50,741 bases of DNA from Halobacillus campisalis (GTDB taxonomy: Bacteria > Bacillota > Bacilli > Bacillales > Halobacillaceae). The stretch covers positions 1-50,741 of the forward strand of contig NZ_JAPVRC010000014.1 of the NCBI RefSeq assembly GCF_030345335.1. The letters are read 5' to 3'. This document shows positions 19,036 through 28,577 of this stretch, piece after piece; positions within the stretch are counted from its first letter, which is position 1, and every line of letters starts with the position of its first letter. Both the position numbers and the translations under genes were made by a program. Under the pieces are notes generated by a model. That model was not told where the DNA came from. It searched no databases and saw only the letters and a program-made list of their open reading frames with translations.

Positions 19036-19070
19036 AACGAAAACCACTACTTTACCAAGCAGTGGTTTAC
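19036..19070 (-). terminator. Probable terminator of yabO
   Basis: Arms resembling AAACCACTAC and GCAGTGGTTT form a hairpin after the yabO stop on the minus strand, followed by an imperfect T run (TTTTCGTTC). It separates yabM-yabN-yabO from yabP-yabQ. Confidence 0.6.
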
Positions 19071-19073
19071 CAA

Positions 19074-19334
19074 TTATTTATTAACAGGCTCTTCCTTCTT
19101 GATTTCGTACAAAGTGGCAGCCTCATCTTTTTTCACGTTTTCTCTTAACGACTTCACTTCAAGAGTCAAAATCTTCTGCCCGAATTGTATCGTCAGAACA
19201 TCACCGACGGCCACCTTTGTTGCCGCTTTACTCGGTGTACCATTGATGTTAATTCTTCCTTGATCCGCCACTTCTTTTGCTAACGTGCGACGCTTGATCA
19301 AACGGGATATTTTCAAGAATTTATCCAATCTCAT
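19074..19334 (-). CDS. rqcP: S4-domain protein RqcP (YabO)
   Basis: This 86-aa heat-shock-15-like protein has an S4 RNA-binding domain (MRLDKFLKISRLIKRRTLA at the N-terminus). In B. subtilis RqcP joins RqcH on obstructed 50S subunits and helps add poly-alanine tails in ribosome quality control. Its ATG overlaps the yabN stop by 4 nt. Confidence 0.93.
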   Translation of the reverse strand: MRLDKFLKISRLIKRRTLAKEVADQGRININGTPSKAATKVAVGDVLTIQFGQKILTLEVKSLRENVKKDEAATLYEIKKEEPVNK

Positions 19335-20791
19335 TCTTTATTGTCCTCCTTCTCCTGTTTAGCATTGACCCATAATTCTTCCAGCTCTTCTAAAGAATAG
19401 TCAGCCAAGTCACGATCAACCTTCGAAGCCTGAGTTTCCATCGAAGAGAATCGATCTCTGAATTTCTGATTCGTTCGCTGCAGGGCAGTTTCCCCGTTAA
19501 TTTTATAATGACGGGCTGCGTTGGCAATTGCAAATAACCAGTCTCCAAACTCTTTTTCCATTTCTTCTGTATCCTGATTTTTTTTCGCTTCTAAAAATTC
19601 CTGCCATTCTTCTTCAACCTTTGCTAATACTAATTCGACGTCGTCCCAGTCAAATCCTACTTTAGCTGCTTTCTTTTGTAAATCTTCAGCCTGGAGCAGT
19701 GCAGGAAAGCTGGCAGGAACACCATCCAATAGTGAATTTGGAGCTCCTCCTTTTTCCTGCTTTTTAATGTCATCCCAGTTACTCAAGACATCATCCGAAT
19801 TTTCGACGTGAACGTCACCGAACACGTGAGGGTGACGGCGGATCATTTTATCCGTAACCGACTGAATCACATCATTCACTGAGAAGAATCCGTCATCTTC
19901 CCCGATTTGACTGTGAAGCATGACTTGAAGAAGCACATCGCCAAGCTCTTCCACCATATGGTCGTCATCCTTGCGATTAACAGCATCGATAAACTCATAG
20001 GCCTCTTCTATTAAATACTTCCTAAGAGATTCATGTGTTTGTTTTTGATCCCATGGACAGCCACCAGGACCACGCAGATCCCGGATCACTTCCCTGAGAC
20101 GGAAAAATTGGTGGTTGAGCTGTCCCTTTTCCGCAGGAGGGATGTACACACTCGTCAAGTTATTCAAGTCGACTGCACGATCCAGTTCTTCTAAAGGCAC
20201 GGTTACCAGTCTCTCCTCCTTGCTCCCGGCAGCCGAGACGATCGTAACATCATAATCAGCAGGTAAATCCTCTAACAGGACAAGCTTTACCTCCGAAGCC
20301 ATCATCGCATCATATACCTGACAAAATACGAGGTGGTTCCGAAGCTGCAGTTCACTTCTTTCAAACGAAGTCGCGTCTATGAATTGGAACCCTTCAATCG
20401 GATCGATGTGCAGTGAATTAAACAAATCATCCAAATAACTTTGTCCACCTTTTATCTCTACATTCACGTCTTCACGGTCGAGCAATAACTGGACTGTACG
20501 CTCGGCAAGCATAGGGTGCCCTGGCACAACGTACGTCACATCTTGATCATTTGCAGCTGTCACAAGACCCGTGACGATCGCTTTATAAACATCGTCAAAC
20601 TGATCGAATGCCTCATACGTTTCATCAAAGCTCTCAAAGGTCAGTCCCTCTTTTTGCAATTCCGAAATCACGGGATGATCCAATGTCCGCGCGTATATGA
20701 CATCCGATAGTGAAGTTAATTCCTTATATACACCCAAAGAAAGCTGATCAAGATCCCCAGCTCCAAGACCGTAAATTTTAATAGTATTCAT
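19331..20791 (-). CDS. yabN: Tetrapyrrole-methylase/MazG fusion protein YabN
   Basis: The 486-aa protein has an N-terminal SAM-dependent tetrapyrrole methylase-like domain (about residues 1-215; YVVPGHPMLAERTVQLL) and a C-terminal MazG nucleotide pyrophosphohydrolase domain. The latter has EEAYEFIDAV and EELGDVLLQVMLHS (about 265-290), and a second MazG-like segment near 400-425 (EKEFGDWLFAIANAARH). MazG hydrolyses NTPs to NMPs; the methylase substrate is unknown. Four-nt ATGA overlaps couple it to yabM upstream and yabO downstream. Confidence 0.93.
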   Translation of the reverse strand: MNTIKIYGLGAGDLDQLSLGVYKELTSLSDVIYARTLDHPVISELQKEGLTFESFDETYEAFDQFDDVYKAIVTGLVTAANDQDVTYVVPGHPMLAERTVQLLLDREDVNVEIKGGQSYLDDLFNSLHIDPIEGFQFIDATSFERSELQLRNHLVFCQVYDAMMASEVKLVLLEDLPADYDVTIVSAAGSKEERLVTVPLEELDRAVDLNNLTSVYIPPAEKGQLNHQFFRLREVIRDLRGPGGCPWDQKQTHESLRKYLIEEAYEFIDAVNRKDDDHMVEELGDVLLQVMLHSQIGEDDGFFSVNDVIQSVTDKMIRRHPHVFGDVHVENSDDVLSNWDDIKKQEKGGAPNSLLDGVPASFPALLQAEDLQKKAAKVGFDWDDVELVLAKVEEEWQEFLEAKKNQDTEEMEKEFGDWLFAIANAARHYKINGETALQRTNQKFRDRFSSMETQASKVDRDLADYSLEELEELWVNAKQEKEDNKE

Positions 20792-22368
20792 ACATTCCTT
20801 CCTCCCGGTATTAATTTAACGAGCCAGTCTCCAAAAGGGAGCGGCTCTAATTCCTTTTGTTGTAGTGCCCCTAAGCGAATGAGAAGAATAAGGTAGATAG
20901 CCGCTCCAAGCGCTATAATAACCAGTGCATAAACGAGTAAAGCAAGCCGACCGTCTATTTCCGCTCTCAGCGCCTCGATTGCGAACAGGACGGCTGCCAT
21001 GCTCACAGCTGCTCCTATAGTTGCAAACCATGGAAGACGTGCCCACTCTTTCAGCGAAAAGTCGGTATGAAGCAAAAGAACGTGACAAAGCACGACGAAC
21101 GCGACGGCTACAACAGATGCTGCCGCAGCACCGTACATTCCAAACTCCCCTACCCACCACACGTTTAAGAGGTATTTCATGACTACTGCCCCAATGATAA
21201 CGAAGGCGGTATGCACCACCTTTTCTAATCCTTGAAGGACAGAAGACATCGTTATTGCCAGAGAGCTGAATAAGATAACAATCATTAATATACGTAAGTA
21301 TCCTGTTCCGTCTGCATTTTGAAAAAACAGCTCATTGACGAGGGGAAAAAGGGTGATGAGCCCGGCAGCTGCTCCAACAGCTATCAAAAAGCTGTACTTG
21401 ACTGCTCCAAAAATATACTGGTGGACCTGGTCCGGGTTTTTGTCTTTGCGTTTCCTTGTAACAGAAGGCACAAGCGCAAGGGCAAGTGAGGATGCCAGCA
21501 CTGTTCCAAGCTGGATGAGCGGCTGGCCGCGGTCAAACACTCCCTTTGTTCCTTTCGCATCCTCCGGTATGTAACCGACTTCTACTAATTGGGGGACAAT
21601 CGTTAGCGAATCGACGAGCTGAATGAGGAGCAACAGCATATAGTTCAAACAGATAAACAACCCATAAAAAAAGATCGTTTTTGAAAACGAAATAGCGGGC
21701 AAAGGGGCAGCCCCTTGTTCAAATCTTGAATGTCGACGCCATAAGACCAACAAAACAATTGAAGCCGTAATCGTGCCTAGAATTGAAGATAAAGCTCCGC
21801 CGACGCCAATTTGATAAATATCCCCTATCCGGGTTACATAGAGGGCAGTACCAATGATCATGACCACTCGAACCAATTGTTCGGCCACCTGTGAAACAGC
21901 TGTAGGTTCCATACGTCCCTGCCCCTGGAATACTCCGCGGATTAAGGAGGTGACGGGCAGCAGCAGAAATACAAAAAACGCGGCCTGCAAAGAAGGAGTA
22001 AGGGCTTCATCTCCCATGACACGCGCAAGGTGATGAGCCTGCGTGAATCCGAACAAAAAGATGGCTCCGCAAATGCCAAGCAGCCAAGTAAAAGCTGGTA
22101 TGTAAAAAGAACGAAGTGTCAGTGTAACCCCCTGGTCCTTTAACTCGGAAACGAGTTTTGAAATGGCGACCGGAAATCCATAAAGAGCGAGCATCATCGC
22201 CATGCCTAAAATTGGGTAGACTTGCTGATAAATATAGAATCCGATGTCACCGGCGATATTTTGTAAAGGTATGCGATAGCCCGCACTTAATACTTTACCG
22301 ATCAAGCCTGATAAAGTGAGCAGGAACGCACCTTTGATTAACCGATGTGACGAGTGAGTATGATCCAT
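20788..22368 (-). CDS. yabM: MurJ/SpoVB-family polysaccharide flippase-like protein YabM
   Basis: A 526-aa integral membrane protein with about 14 predicted helices, of the MOP exporter superfamily (SpoVB, MurJ relatives), which flip lipid-linked sugars. The early SGLIGKVLSAGYRIPLQNIAG segment and QLGTVLASSLALALVP are typical. The start at 22368 (MDHTHSSH) follows AAAGGGAAA; an upstream in-frame start would lie near the promoter -10 (TATAAT at 22405-22410 on the minus strand). It leads the yabM-yabN-yabO cluster. Confidence 0.9.
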   Translation of the reverse strand: MDHTHSSHRLIKGAFLLTLSGLIGKVLSAGYRIPLQNIAGDIGFYIYQQVYPILGMAMMLALYGFPVAISKLVSELKDQGVTLTLRSFYIPAFTWLLGICGAIFLFGFTQAHHLARVMGDEALTPSLQAAFFVFLLLPVTSLIRGVFQGQGRMEPTAVSQVAEQLVRVVMIIGTALYVTRIGDIYQIGVGGALSSILGTITASIVLLVLWRRHSRFEQGAAPLPAISFSKTIFFYGLFICLNYMLLLLIQLVDSLTIVPQLVEVGYIPEDAKGTKGVFDRGQPLIQLGTVLASSLALALVPSVTRKRKDKNPDQVHQYIFGAVKYSFLIAVGAAAGLITLFPLVNELFFQNADGTGYLRILMIVILFSSLAITMSSVLQGLEKVVHTAFVIIGAVVMKYLLNVWWVGEFGMYGAAAASVVAVAFVVLCHVLLLHTDFSLKEWARLPWFATIGAAVSMAAVLFAIEALRAEIDGRLALLVYALVIIALGAAIYLILLIRLGALQQKELEPLPFGDWLVKLIPGGRNV

Positions 22369-22411
22369 AGTTTTCCCTTTCTGACTAGCATTTGAAGTGT
22401 CCCCATTATAG

Positions 22412-22447
22412 CACAAAATAAGCCAGGTCTCTTGGTAGACCTGGCTT
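22412..22447 (-). terminator. Terminator of spoVT
   Basis: A perfect 11-bp stem AAGCCAGGTCT/AGACCTGGCTT (22420-22430 with 22437-22447) ends spoVT. The T-rich tail runs into a TATAAT that may serve yabM. Confidence 0.88.
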
Positions 22448-22452
22448 ACACT

Positions 22453-22989
22453 CTACTCCATCTGCTTCGCTAAAAAGTTAGCGGCGGTATGGACTGCTTT
22501 TTCGGAACCTTCGTCAATCGGTGAGCCTTCTTTATTAAAGACAGCTACACAGCCAATCGGATCCCCTTGAGCAATGATAGGATGTATAATATAAGAAATA
22601 ACGTCCTCTTCTAAATCTCTGACGATCTCCACCGGCTGAGGGTGTTTTTCAGATTGAACGGTTCTTTTGTCCAAAACTTGCTCAATAATACTTCCAATTT
22701 GGCGGTTCATATAAGACTTCTTCGATTCACCAGCTACAGCGATAAACTCATCACGGTCGCAAATAAGTACAGGAACTTTTAAAGAATCGTGCAGAGCCTC
22801 CGCGTATTCTTTGGCGAAATCGCCCAGCTCGCTGATCGGAGAATATTTCTTCAAAATTACTTCTCCTTCACGGTCTACGAAAATTTCCAACGGGTCCCCT
22901 TCTCTGATCCGTAACGTGCGGCGAATCTCTTTAGGTATGACAACCCGTCCCAAATCATCAATACGACGTACAATACCAGTTGCTTTCAT
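22453..22989 (-). CDS. spoVT: Stage V sporulation protein T (AbrB-like regulator)
   Basis: SpoVT is a forespore transcription factor that tunes SigG-dependent genes. The 178-aa protein starts MKATGIVRRIDDLGRVVIPK with an AbrB-type swapped-hairpin DNA-binding domain (residues 1-50) and a C-terminal GAF-like domain (about 56-178). The ATG at 22989 follows GGGAGG at 9-nt spacing and gives the same length as the B. subtilis protein. The SigG promoter at 23072-23101 fits known SigG control. Confidence 0.96.
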   Translation of the reverse strand: MKATGIVRRIDDLGRVVIPKEIRRTLRIREGDPLEIFVDREGEVILKKYSPISELGDFAKEYAEALHDSLKVPVLICDRDEFIAVAGESKKSYMNRQIGSIIEQVLDKRTVQSEKHPQPVEIVRDLEEDVISYIIHPIIAQGDPIGCVAVFNKEGSPIDEGSEKAVHTAANFLAKQME

Positions 22990-23071
22990 TCTAACACTTC
23001 CTCCCATTCCAAAGTTCTCCATCTATCCTGATGCTGTTCAACCTACACCAAAAATTTATAAGTGATAAATA

Positions 23072-23101
23072 TAGTATGATACACCAGAAAAAACCTATGC
23101 A
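23072..23101 (-). promoter_or_regulatory. SigG-type promoter of spoVT
   Basis: On the minus strand TGCATA (23096-23101), a 17-nt spacer and CATACTA (23072-23078); the -10 is a perfect SigG match and the -35 differs from TGAATA at one base. Confidence 0.78.
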
Positions 23102-23170
23102 TAAAAATATAAACTAAAGAAAAGTGCGGAATGGGCGGGAGCTTTTAAACTAACATCTTTACAAGCCCAA

Positions 23171-23203
23171 TTAAAAAATGCCCTCCACGCCGTTATGGAG
23201 GGC
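23171..23203 (-). terminator. Terminator of fin-mfd
   Basis: Stem GCCCTCCA/TGGAGGGC (23180-23187 with 23196-23203) is followed by a T run on the minus strand, directly after the mfd stop. Confidence 0.9.
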
Positions 23204-23212
23204 CTCCGACAT

Positions 23213-26200
23213 TTAAGCGCTTGTTGCCTCGCGCGTCAACTGCGGCAAACGTTCTAAAAATTCTTCTATGACTTCATACCGTTTGCCTGCAGAACTTCGG
23301 TCCCAGGCAACGGTTACTTTCAATCGACTATCTTCCGTTCCGAGCTGAATCATCCGGCCGTATTCATTAGCCACTTCAAACAACTTCGCACCGTCAATTT
23401 GCTGACTTTGGCTCATTTCCATAACCATAACGATCTTTTTCTTTTTCTCAGAAATCGACTCTATGCGAGCTCGTTTCGCATAGTGCTTAATGGAAGAGAC
23501 TCGGAATAAATTCTCGACCTCCTCTGGATAATCGCCAAAGCGGTCGATCATTTCATCCCGGAGGTCATGAATGTCTTCCACCGATTCAATGGCCTGGAAC
23601 TGTTTATACATATCGATTTTTTGCTTTTCATCGGATATATACTCGTCTGGAATATAAGCATCGATATTTAAATCAAGCTCTGGCTGGAAAGGCTGTATGG
23701 CTTCTGGCTCTTTCCCTTGGCGTTTCGCTTCGATAGCGTCCTTAAGCATTTGCGAGTACATGTCGAAACCAACGGAGTCAATGAACCCGTGCTGCTGTGA
23801 ACCTAATAAGTTGCCGGCGCCTCGAATCGATAAGTCGCGCATTGCGATCTTAAAACCGGACCCGAGTTCTGTAAATTCTTTAATGGCTTGAAGCCGCTTT
23901 TCAGCAACCTCAGTGAGCACTTTATCCTTTTGATAAGTGAAATAGGCATAAGCAACCCGGTTGGATCTCCCTACTCTTCCTCGGAGTTGGTAAAGCTGGC
24001 TGAGCCCCATTCGGTCGGCATCATAAACAATCAGTGTATTTACATTCGGAATATCGACACCCGTTTCAATGATCGTTGTACTCACCAGCACATCGAATTC
24101 CCCTTCTAAAAAGGAAAACATCACGTTCTCAAGCTCGGTCTCGTTCATTTGGCCGTGAGCGAAAGCCACTCTCGCTTCTGGGACAAGAGCTGAAATCTCC
24201 TGGGCCATCCGTTCAATATTCTCTACACGGTTGAACAGGAAAAAGACTTGGCCGTCTCTCGCCATTTCTCTTTCCACCGCTTCGCGCATGAAAACAGGAT
24301 TGTACTCCAGCACATACGTCTGGATTGGAAACCGGTTCTCAGGCGGTGTTTCAATGACCGATAAGTCACGCACCCCGAGCATCGACATATGAAGAGTCCG
24401 CGGAATAGGAGTCGCTGTCAAAGTCAATACATCTACATTGGATTTCAGCTGTTTGATTTTTTCTTTATGCTTCACTCCGAAACGCTGTTCTTCATCGACT
24501 ACTAACAACCCTAAGTCTTTGAACTTTATATCTTTTGATAAAATGCGGTGCGTGCCGACAACGATGTCGAGGAGACCTTTTCTTAAACGATCCGTCGTTT
24601 CCTTCTGTTGTTTTTTCGTCCTGAAACGACTGAGCAGGCCAATATTGACACCGAAATCCTGAAATCTTTCCTGCATCGTTTCGAAATGCTGCTGTGCTAA
24701 TATCGTCGTCGGAACAAGGATCGCTACCTGTTTTCCGTTTTCAACCGCTTTAAAAGCTGCGCGAATCGCCACTTCTGTTTTTCCATAGCCTACATCTCCG
24801 CATAGAAGACGATCCATCGGTCGGATTCTTTGCATATCCTCTTTAATTTCATCAATACAACGAATCTGGTCTTCCGTTTCTTCATATGGGAACGCCGTTT
24901 CAAAATCACGCTGCATTTCTCCATCTTCTGAGAAAGCGTGACCTTTGGACGCTTCTCTATCTGCATACAGCTGAATTAAATCGTCAGCTATATCTTCTAC
25001 GGAGGACTGGACGCGGCTTTTCACCTTCGTCCACTCACTGCCACCCAGCTTATAAACTTTCGGCTCCTTGCCTTCTGAACCGACATACTTTTGAATTAAA
25101 TCAATTTGATCGATCGGAACGAAAAGCTTGTCGTTGCCTGAGTACTTCACCATTAAGAAATCTTTATGGCTGTCTCCCACTTTCAGCGTCTCAATACCGA
25201 TGTATTTACCGATCCCGTGATTAGCGTGAACGACATAGTCGCCCACTTTCAGCTCTTGATAGTTTTTGATACGCTCGGCATTCGTCATTTTTTGCCTGCG
25301 TTTTGGCTTCGCCGTCCGTTTTTTGAACAATTCGTTTTCTGTAAGTACAGCTAACTTGTGCATCGGCCATTCAAATCCACTGCTAATGTTCCCTTTAATA
25401 ATGGTCGGGATATTAACGGGCAGTGCCGGTGATTTTTTGGCGACTACGGCTTCCATCTGATAATCCTGAAGTACAGATTGGATCTTATCCGCTCTCGAAT
25501 CATCTGGAGCAAGGATGATCACACTGTATCCCTGCTTCATCCACCGATCCATCTCTGTTTTCAATAAATTCATTTGACCGTGGAATTGCTGCATTTGACG
25601 GCTGGAAATATTAACGATATTCTGCGGCTGTGTATTTGGAATGTGGCGCATAAACACGGATAAGTAAAGCTTCGTCTGCTTCATCTTCTCCCACGTATCG
25701 TGCCAATCAAACGAGATACGTAAATCTCGTACCATCTGGTTCACTTCCAGCAGACTGTTATACCATTCGGCTTCTTCCTGATCAAGGCGGCCTGCTGTTT
25801 CTTGAATACGACTCATTTCATCAAGGACGATCAATCCATTGTCCGGTAAATAGTCTAGTAAACTGACAGGTTCTTCATAGAAATACCCGATATATTTGTA
25901 CAGTTCCTGGAAACGTTCACGGTGATGCAACTGATCGATGTCATGTTCGATATAAGTATTAAGTGTTTCCTTCGCTTCTTTCTTCGTAAGCTTTTGCAGG
26001 GAATGGCTGAGTGCCTCCTCAAGCCTGTGAGCAGCTCTTGTAAAATCTTCGTCCGTTAATAATAGTTCAGTCGCTGGGCCGACTTGTACGAAGTCAAATT
26101 TTGAATGAGATCGCTGCGATTCCGAATCGAATGAACGAATCGAGTCCACTTCGGTATCGAATAGTTCGATGCGGTAAGGATATTCTGCAGTAAGAGGATA

Positions 26201-26749
26201 CGCGTCAATAATCCCTCCACGTACAGAGAATTCTCCTGGGCTCGACACCATATCTACTCGTTCATACCCCATGCTTACGAAACGATTGAGGTAAAGGTCA
26301 ACATCGATTTCTTCTCCAACGCGAAAAGGGAGCATGTTGTGCTCCCAGTAAGACTTAGGCGGCATAATCCGTTTCAGTGCTGACACTGGAGCAATCAGGA
26401 CCCCTGACTTCTGATTAAGCCACTGCGAGAGTGCCTCGATACGCTGACTGCGCAACTCAGGACTGGCTACCGCTATTTCTGAAGCAATCAGCTCATTGAC
26501 GGGATAAAGGTGTACCTGGTCGCTGTCAGCCAGTTCTGTCATATCATCGTAAATTTGCTGAGCTTGTATAAGCTGGTGAGTAATAATGATGACAGGACGG
26601 TTTAAAGATTCTTTCAAAAGCGAAATCATCAAGCTTCTGGATGCTCCCGAAAGCCCGGCAATCATTTGTTCCTGCATCCCCGCTTCAAAACCATCAACTA
26701 CCGACTTTATATCGTCTTGCGGATATAAATAATTTTTTATTCCTTGCAT
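23213..26749 (-). CDS. mfd: Transcription-repair coupling factor Mfd
   Basis: Mfd removes RNA polymerase stalled at DNA damage and recruits UvrA. The 1178-aa protein has a UvrB-homology region at the N-terminus, a CarD-like RNAP-interacting domain (LKVGDYVVHANHGIGKYIGI, about residue 500), a RecG-like translocase with Walker A LLCGDVGYGKTEVA (about 645-660) and DEEQRF, and a C-terminal TRCF domain. The start at 26749 (MQGIKNYLYPQDD) has GGAGGAG 6 nt upstream and gives the family's usual length; the open frame extends 36 codons further into a region without similarity. It follows fin by 49 nt, so fin's SigF promoter may add forespore expression. Confidence 0.97.
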   Translation of the reverse strand: MQGIKNYLYPQDDIKSVVDGFEAGMQEQMIAGLSGASRSLMISLLKESLNRPVIIITHQLIQAQQIYDDMTELADSDQVHLYPVNELIASEIAVASPELRSQRIEALSQWLNQKSGVLIAPVSALKRIMPPKSYWEHNMLPFRVGEEIDVDLYLNRFVSMGYERVDMVSSPGEFSVRGGIIDAYPLTAEYPYRIELFDTEVDSIRSFDSESQRSHSKFDFVQVGPATELLLTDEDFTRAAHRLEEALSHSLQKLTKKEAKETLNTYIEHDIDQLHHRERFQELYKYIGYFYEEPVSLLDYLPDNGLIVLDEMSRIQETAGRLDQEEAEWYNSLLEVNQMVRDLRISFDWHDTWEKMKQTKLYLSVFMRHIPNTQPQNIVNISSRQMQQFHGQMNLLKTEMDRWMKQGYSVIILAPDDSRADKIQSVLQDYQMEAVVAKKSPALPVNIPTIIKGNISSGFEWPMHKLAVLTENELFKKRTAKPKRRQKMTNAERIKNYQELKVGDYVVHANHGIGKYIGIETLKVGDSHKDFLMVKYSGNDKLFVPIDQIDLIQKYVGSEGKEPKVYKLGGSEWTKVKSRVQSSVEDIADDLIQLYADREASKGHAFSEDGEMQRDFETAFPYEETEDQIRCIDEIKEDMQRIRPMDRLLCGDVGYGKTEVAIRAAFKAVENGKQVAILVPTTILAQQHFETMQERFQDFGVNIGLLSRFRTKKQQKETTDRLRKGLLDIVVGTHRILSKDIKFKDLGLLVVDEEQRFGVKHKEKIKQLKSNVDVLTLTATPIPRTLHMSMLGVRDLSVIETPPENRFPIQTYVLEYNPVFMREAVEREMARDGQVFFLFNRVENIERMAQEISALVPEARVAFAHGQMNETELENVMFSFLEGEFDVLVSTTIIETGVDIPNVNTLIVYDADRMGLSQLYQLRGRVGRSNRVAYAYFTYQKDKVLTEVAEKRLQAIKEFTELGSGFKIAMRDLSIRGAGNLLGSQQHGFIDSVGFDMYSQMLKDAIEAKRQGKEPEAIQPFQPELDLNIDAYIPDEYISDEKQKIDMYKQFQAIESVEDIHDLRDEMIDRFGDYPEEVENLFRVSSIKHYAKRARIESISEKKKKIVMVMEMSQSQQIDGAKLFEVANEYGRMIQLGTEDSRLKVTVAWDRSSAGKRYEVIEEFLERLPQLTREATSA

Positions 26750-26798
26750 AACAAACTCCTCCATAACCGTGAGAGCTCTTAAAGAGGAGCCTCCAGGT

Positions 26799-27029
26799 TT
26801 AATGAATAAAAAAATCCAACTCATGATAGTGAGGATTTTGTTGAAGAGACCGTTCACATGAATCGCAAATCGTTCGGATATTCATATTCCCTTCACGATC
26901 ATACGTAACCATCTCTTTATGGTCATCCTCGGTCAAACACTCTAAGCCAAGCTCAGAAATTTCGACCCGTTCACGATCTAATTTTCCGACTTGGCGCTGA
27001 CAATGCCGGCATATATAGTGGATATTCAT
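26799..27029 (-). CDS. fin: Anti-sigma-F factor Fin
   Basis: Fin (YabK) binds core RNA polymerase and displaces SigF, helping the SigF-to-SigG switch in the forespore. The 76-aa protein has two zinc knuckles, CRHC (residues 7-10) and CDSC (near 56-59). The start follows AAAGGAG at 9-nt spacing. A good SigF promoter at 27063-27092 would create the negative feedback loop known in B. subtilis. Confidence 0.93.
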   Translation of the reverse strand: MNIHYICRHCQRQVGKLDRERVEISELGLECLTEDDHKEMVTYDREGNMNIRTICDSCERSLQQNPHYHELDFFIH

Positions 27030-27062
27030 AGATACACTCTCCTTTATAGAAGTACATGTATC

Positions 27063-27092
27063 TATTGTTGCCGGCCATGGTGCTGCTTATAC
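27063..27092 (-). promoter_or_regulatory. SigF-type promoter of fin
   Basis: On the minus strand GTATA (27088-27092), a 15-nt spacer and GGCAACAATA (27063-27072). All specified positions of the SigF consensus match. It lies in the 68-bp gap after pth. Confidence 0.78.
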
Positions 27093-27097
27093 GATTT

Positions 27098-27661
27098 TCA
27101 ATTCGCATTGAATTCATTCATGACTTCATTAAACGGCCTCTCCATCCAGCTTTCGCATGCTTTCACCGATTGTGTGACCGCTTCTGATACAGGCCCTTGT
27201 TGATCTTTATCAAACGTGCCGAGCACATAATCGACCACTGACATCGGGACAGAAGCTCGTCCTACCCCTACACGAAGCCGTTTGAAATCTTTTGTCCCTA
27301 GTTGGTCAATGATGCTTCGGATGCCATTATGACCGCCATGGCCGCCTTTTTGACGAAGACGGATTTTCCCTGGAGGCAGATCCAAGTCATCGTAAATGAC
27401 CAGTACGTCTTCTTCATCTATGTCATAATAATCCATGAACATACGAAGAGAATCACCAGACAGATTCATGTAAGTCTGTGGCTTTAGCAAAAGAATTTTT
27501 TCACCATTTACATGTTCTATCGTAAATAATCCCTTAAACTTCTCTTGCGACACTGTCCAATGGTTTTGTTTCGCTAATTCATCGATAATCATGAAACCTA
27601 CATTGTGACGGGTCTTTTCATATTTTTTCCCGGGGTTCCCGAGCCCAACTATACACTTCAT
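27098..27661 (-). CDS. pth: Peptidyl-tRNA hydrolase
   Basis: Pth (SpoVC) cleaves peptidyl-tRNA released from ribosomes and is essential. The 187-aa protein has the family's N-terminal GLGNPGKKYEKTRHNVGF (residues 6-23, with Asn and the catalytic His20) and YDDLDLPPGKIRLR (about 90-103). It follows ctc by 155 bp in the glmU-prs-ctc-pth order found in bacilli, and the ctc terminator lies between them. Confidence 0.96.
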   Translation of the reverse strand: MKCIVGLGNPGKKYEKTRHNVGFMIIDELAKQNHWTVSQEKFKGLFTIEHVNGEKILLLKPQTYMNLSGDSLRMFMDYYDIDEEDVLVIYDDLDLPPGKIRLRQKGGHGGHNGIRSIIDQLGTKDFKRLRVGVGRASVPMSVVDYVLGTFDKDQQGPVSEAVTQSVKACESWMERPFNEVMNEFNAN

Positions 27662-27765
27662 GTGAGATCTTCCTTTGTCTGCGTCATTCTTGATACGTAT
27701 TATTATATCAAATGTATGGTAAGAAATATGTCTTGTACTGTATGCTTTTTATAGTTTTTACAGCC

Positions 27766-27800
27766 TAAAAATAGGACGTAACCAACGGCTACGTCCTATT
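27766..27800 (-). terminator. Terminator of ctc
   Basis: A perfect 11-bp stem AATAGGACGTA/TACGTCCTATT (27770-27780 with 27790-27800) with T's following on the minus strand. Confidence 0.85.
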
Positions 27801-27816
27801 TTCTTATTAAGAAAGA

Positions 27817-28488
27817 TTATTTATTTTCACTTTCTTCTTTAGCTTCATCTTCTTGAGACTCATCATCTTCATCTTTGTTCTCACCGATGACTTCTGGTTC
27901 AGCGTCCGCATTTTCAGTATCTGGCTCTTCAGGCATTTCTTCTGGTGGAGTTACAGATACGATCGTCGTATTCTCATCTTCAGTAATCTCATAGTTGCGT
28001 CCTTCTTTAAGATCGCCAACCATGATGCTGTCTCCGATATTCAGCTCGGAAATATCAACGAGAATTTCCTCTGGAATGTCAGCAGGCTTCGCACGGACAG
28101 CAAGCTCATATAATGGCTGCTGCACGACACCGTCTTCTTTAGCGCCCGGTGCTTCGCCATCTAAACGGACTGGTACTTCTACGTCCATCTCTTCAGACAT
28201 GTTGACGATGTAAAAGTCCGCGTGGATCAGCTCGTCCTTTAAAGGATCTACTTGATATTCATGAAGCATGACATCCACGGTGGATCCGTCTTTAATATCG
28301 AGTGAGATAATTGCGTTTTTACCTTCATCACGTACTGTCTTTAAAAGTTCAATACTATTTACAGCTACATTAATTGGTTCTTTATCTTTACCATATACGA
28401 CACTCGGAACATTACCTTCTTGTCGCAATTCACGTGTCACTGATTGTTTTAAGTCTTTTCTTTGATTTGCTTTTAATGTAATTGCCAA
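27817..28488 (-). CDS. ctc: Ribosomal protein bL25, general stress type (Ctc)
   Basis: Ctc is the long form of bL25: an N-terminal L25 domain that binds 5S rRNA (residues 1-92) plus a C-terminal TL5/CTC domain (about 95-180). The 223-aa protein ends in a ~40-residue acidic tail rich in Glu and Asp, longer than in B. subtilis. The start codon is TTG at 28488, with TGGAGGAG 7 nt upstream; no ATG fits. A SigB promoter upstream makes it a general stress gene as in B. subtilis. Confidence 0.94.
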   Translation of the reverse strand: MAITLKANQRKDLKQSVTRELRQEGNVPSVVYGKDKEPINVAVNSIELLKTVRDEGKNAIISLDIKDGSTVDVMLHEYQVDPLKDELIHADFYIVNMSEEMDVEVPVRLDGEAPGAKEDGVVQQPLYELAVRAKPADIPEEILVDISELNIGDSIMVGDLKEGRNYEITEDENTTIVSVTPPEEMPEEPDTENADAEPEVIGENKDEDDESQEDEAKEESENK

Positions 28489-28528
28489 AATAATCTCCTC
28501 CAGTTAATTAACCATTCATTATATTCAG

Positions 28529-28554
28529 GTTCCCTTTTCTAGCAGAAGTTAAAC
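28529..28554 (-). promoter_or_regulatory. SigB-type promoter of ctc
   Basis: On the minus strand GTTTAA (28549-28554), a 14-nt spacer and GGGAAC (28529-28534). The -35 and spacing match the classic ctc SigB promoter; the -10 keeps GGG-A but differs from GGGTAT at two bases. Confidence 0.75.
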
Positions 28555-28577
28555 ATTTTTCATTACAATAATTCATT

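Noticed and set aside
19009-19036. SigE-type promoter for yabP-yabQ (TCTATT, 14 nt, CATAGCTT)
   Set aside because: SigE control is expected from B. subtilis, but both elements have several mismatches; kept only as a remark under yabP.
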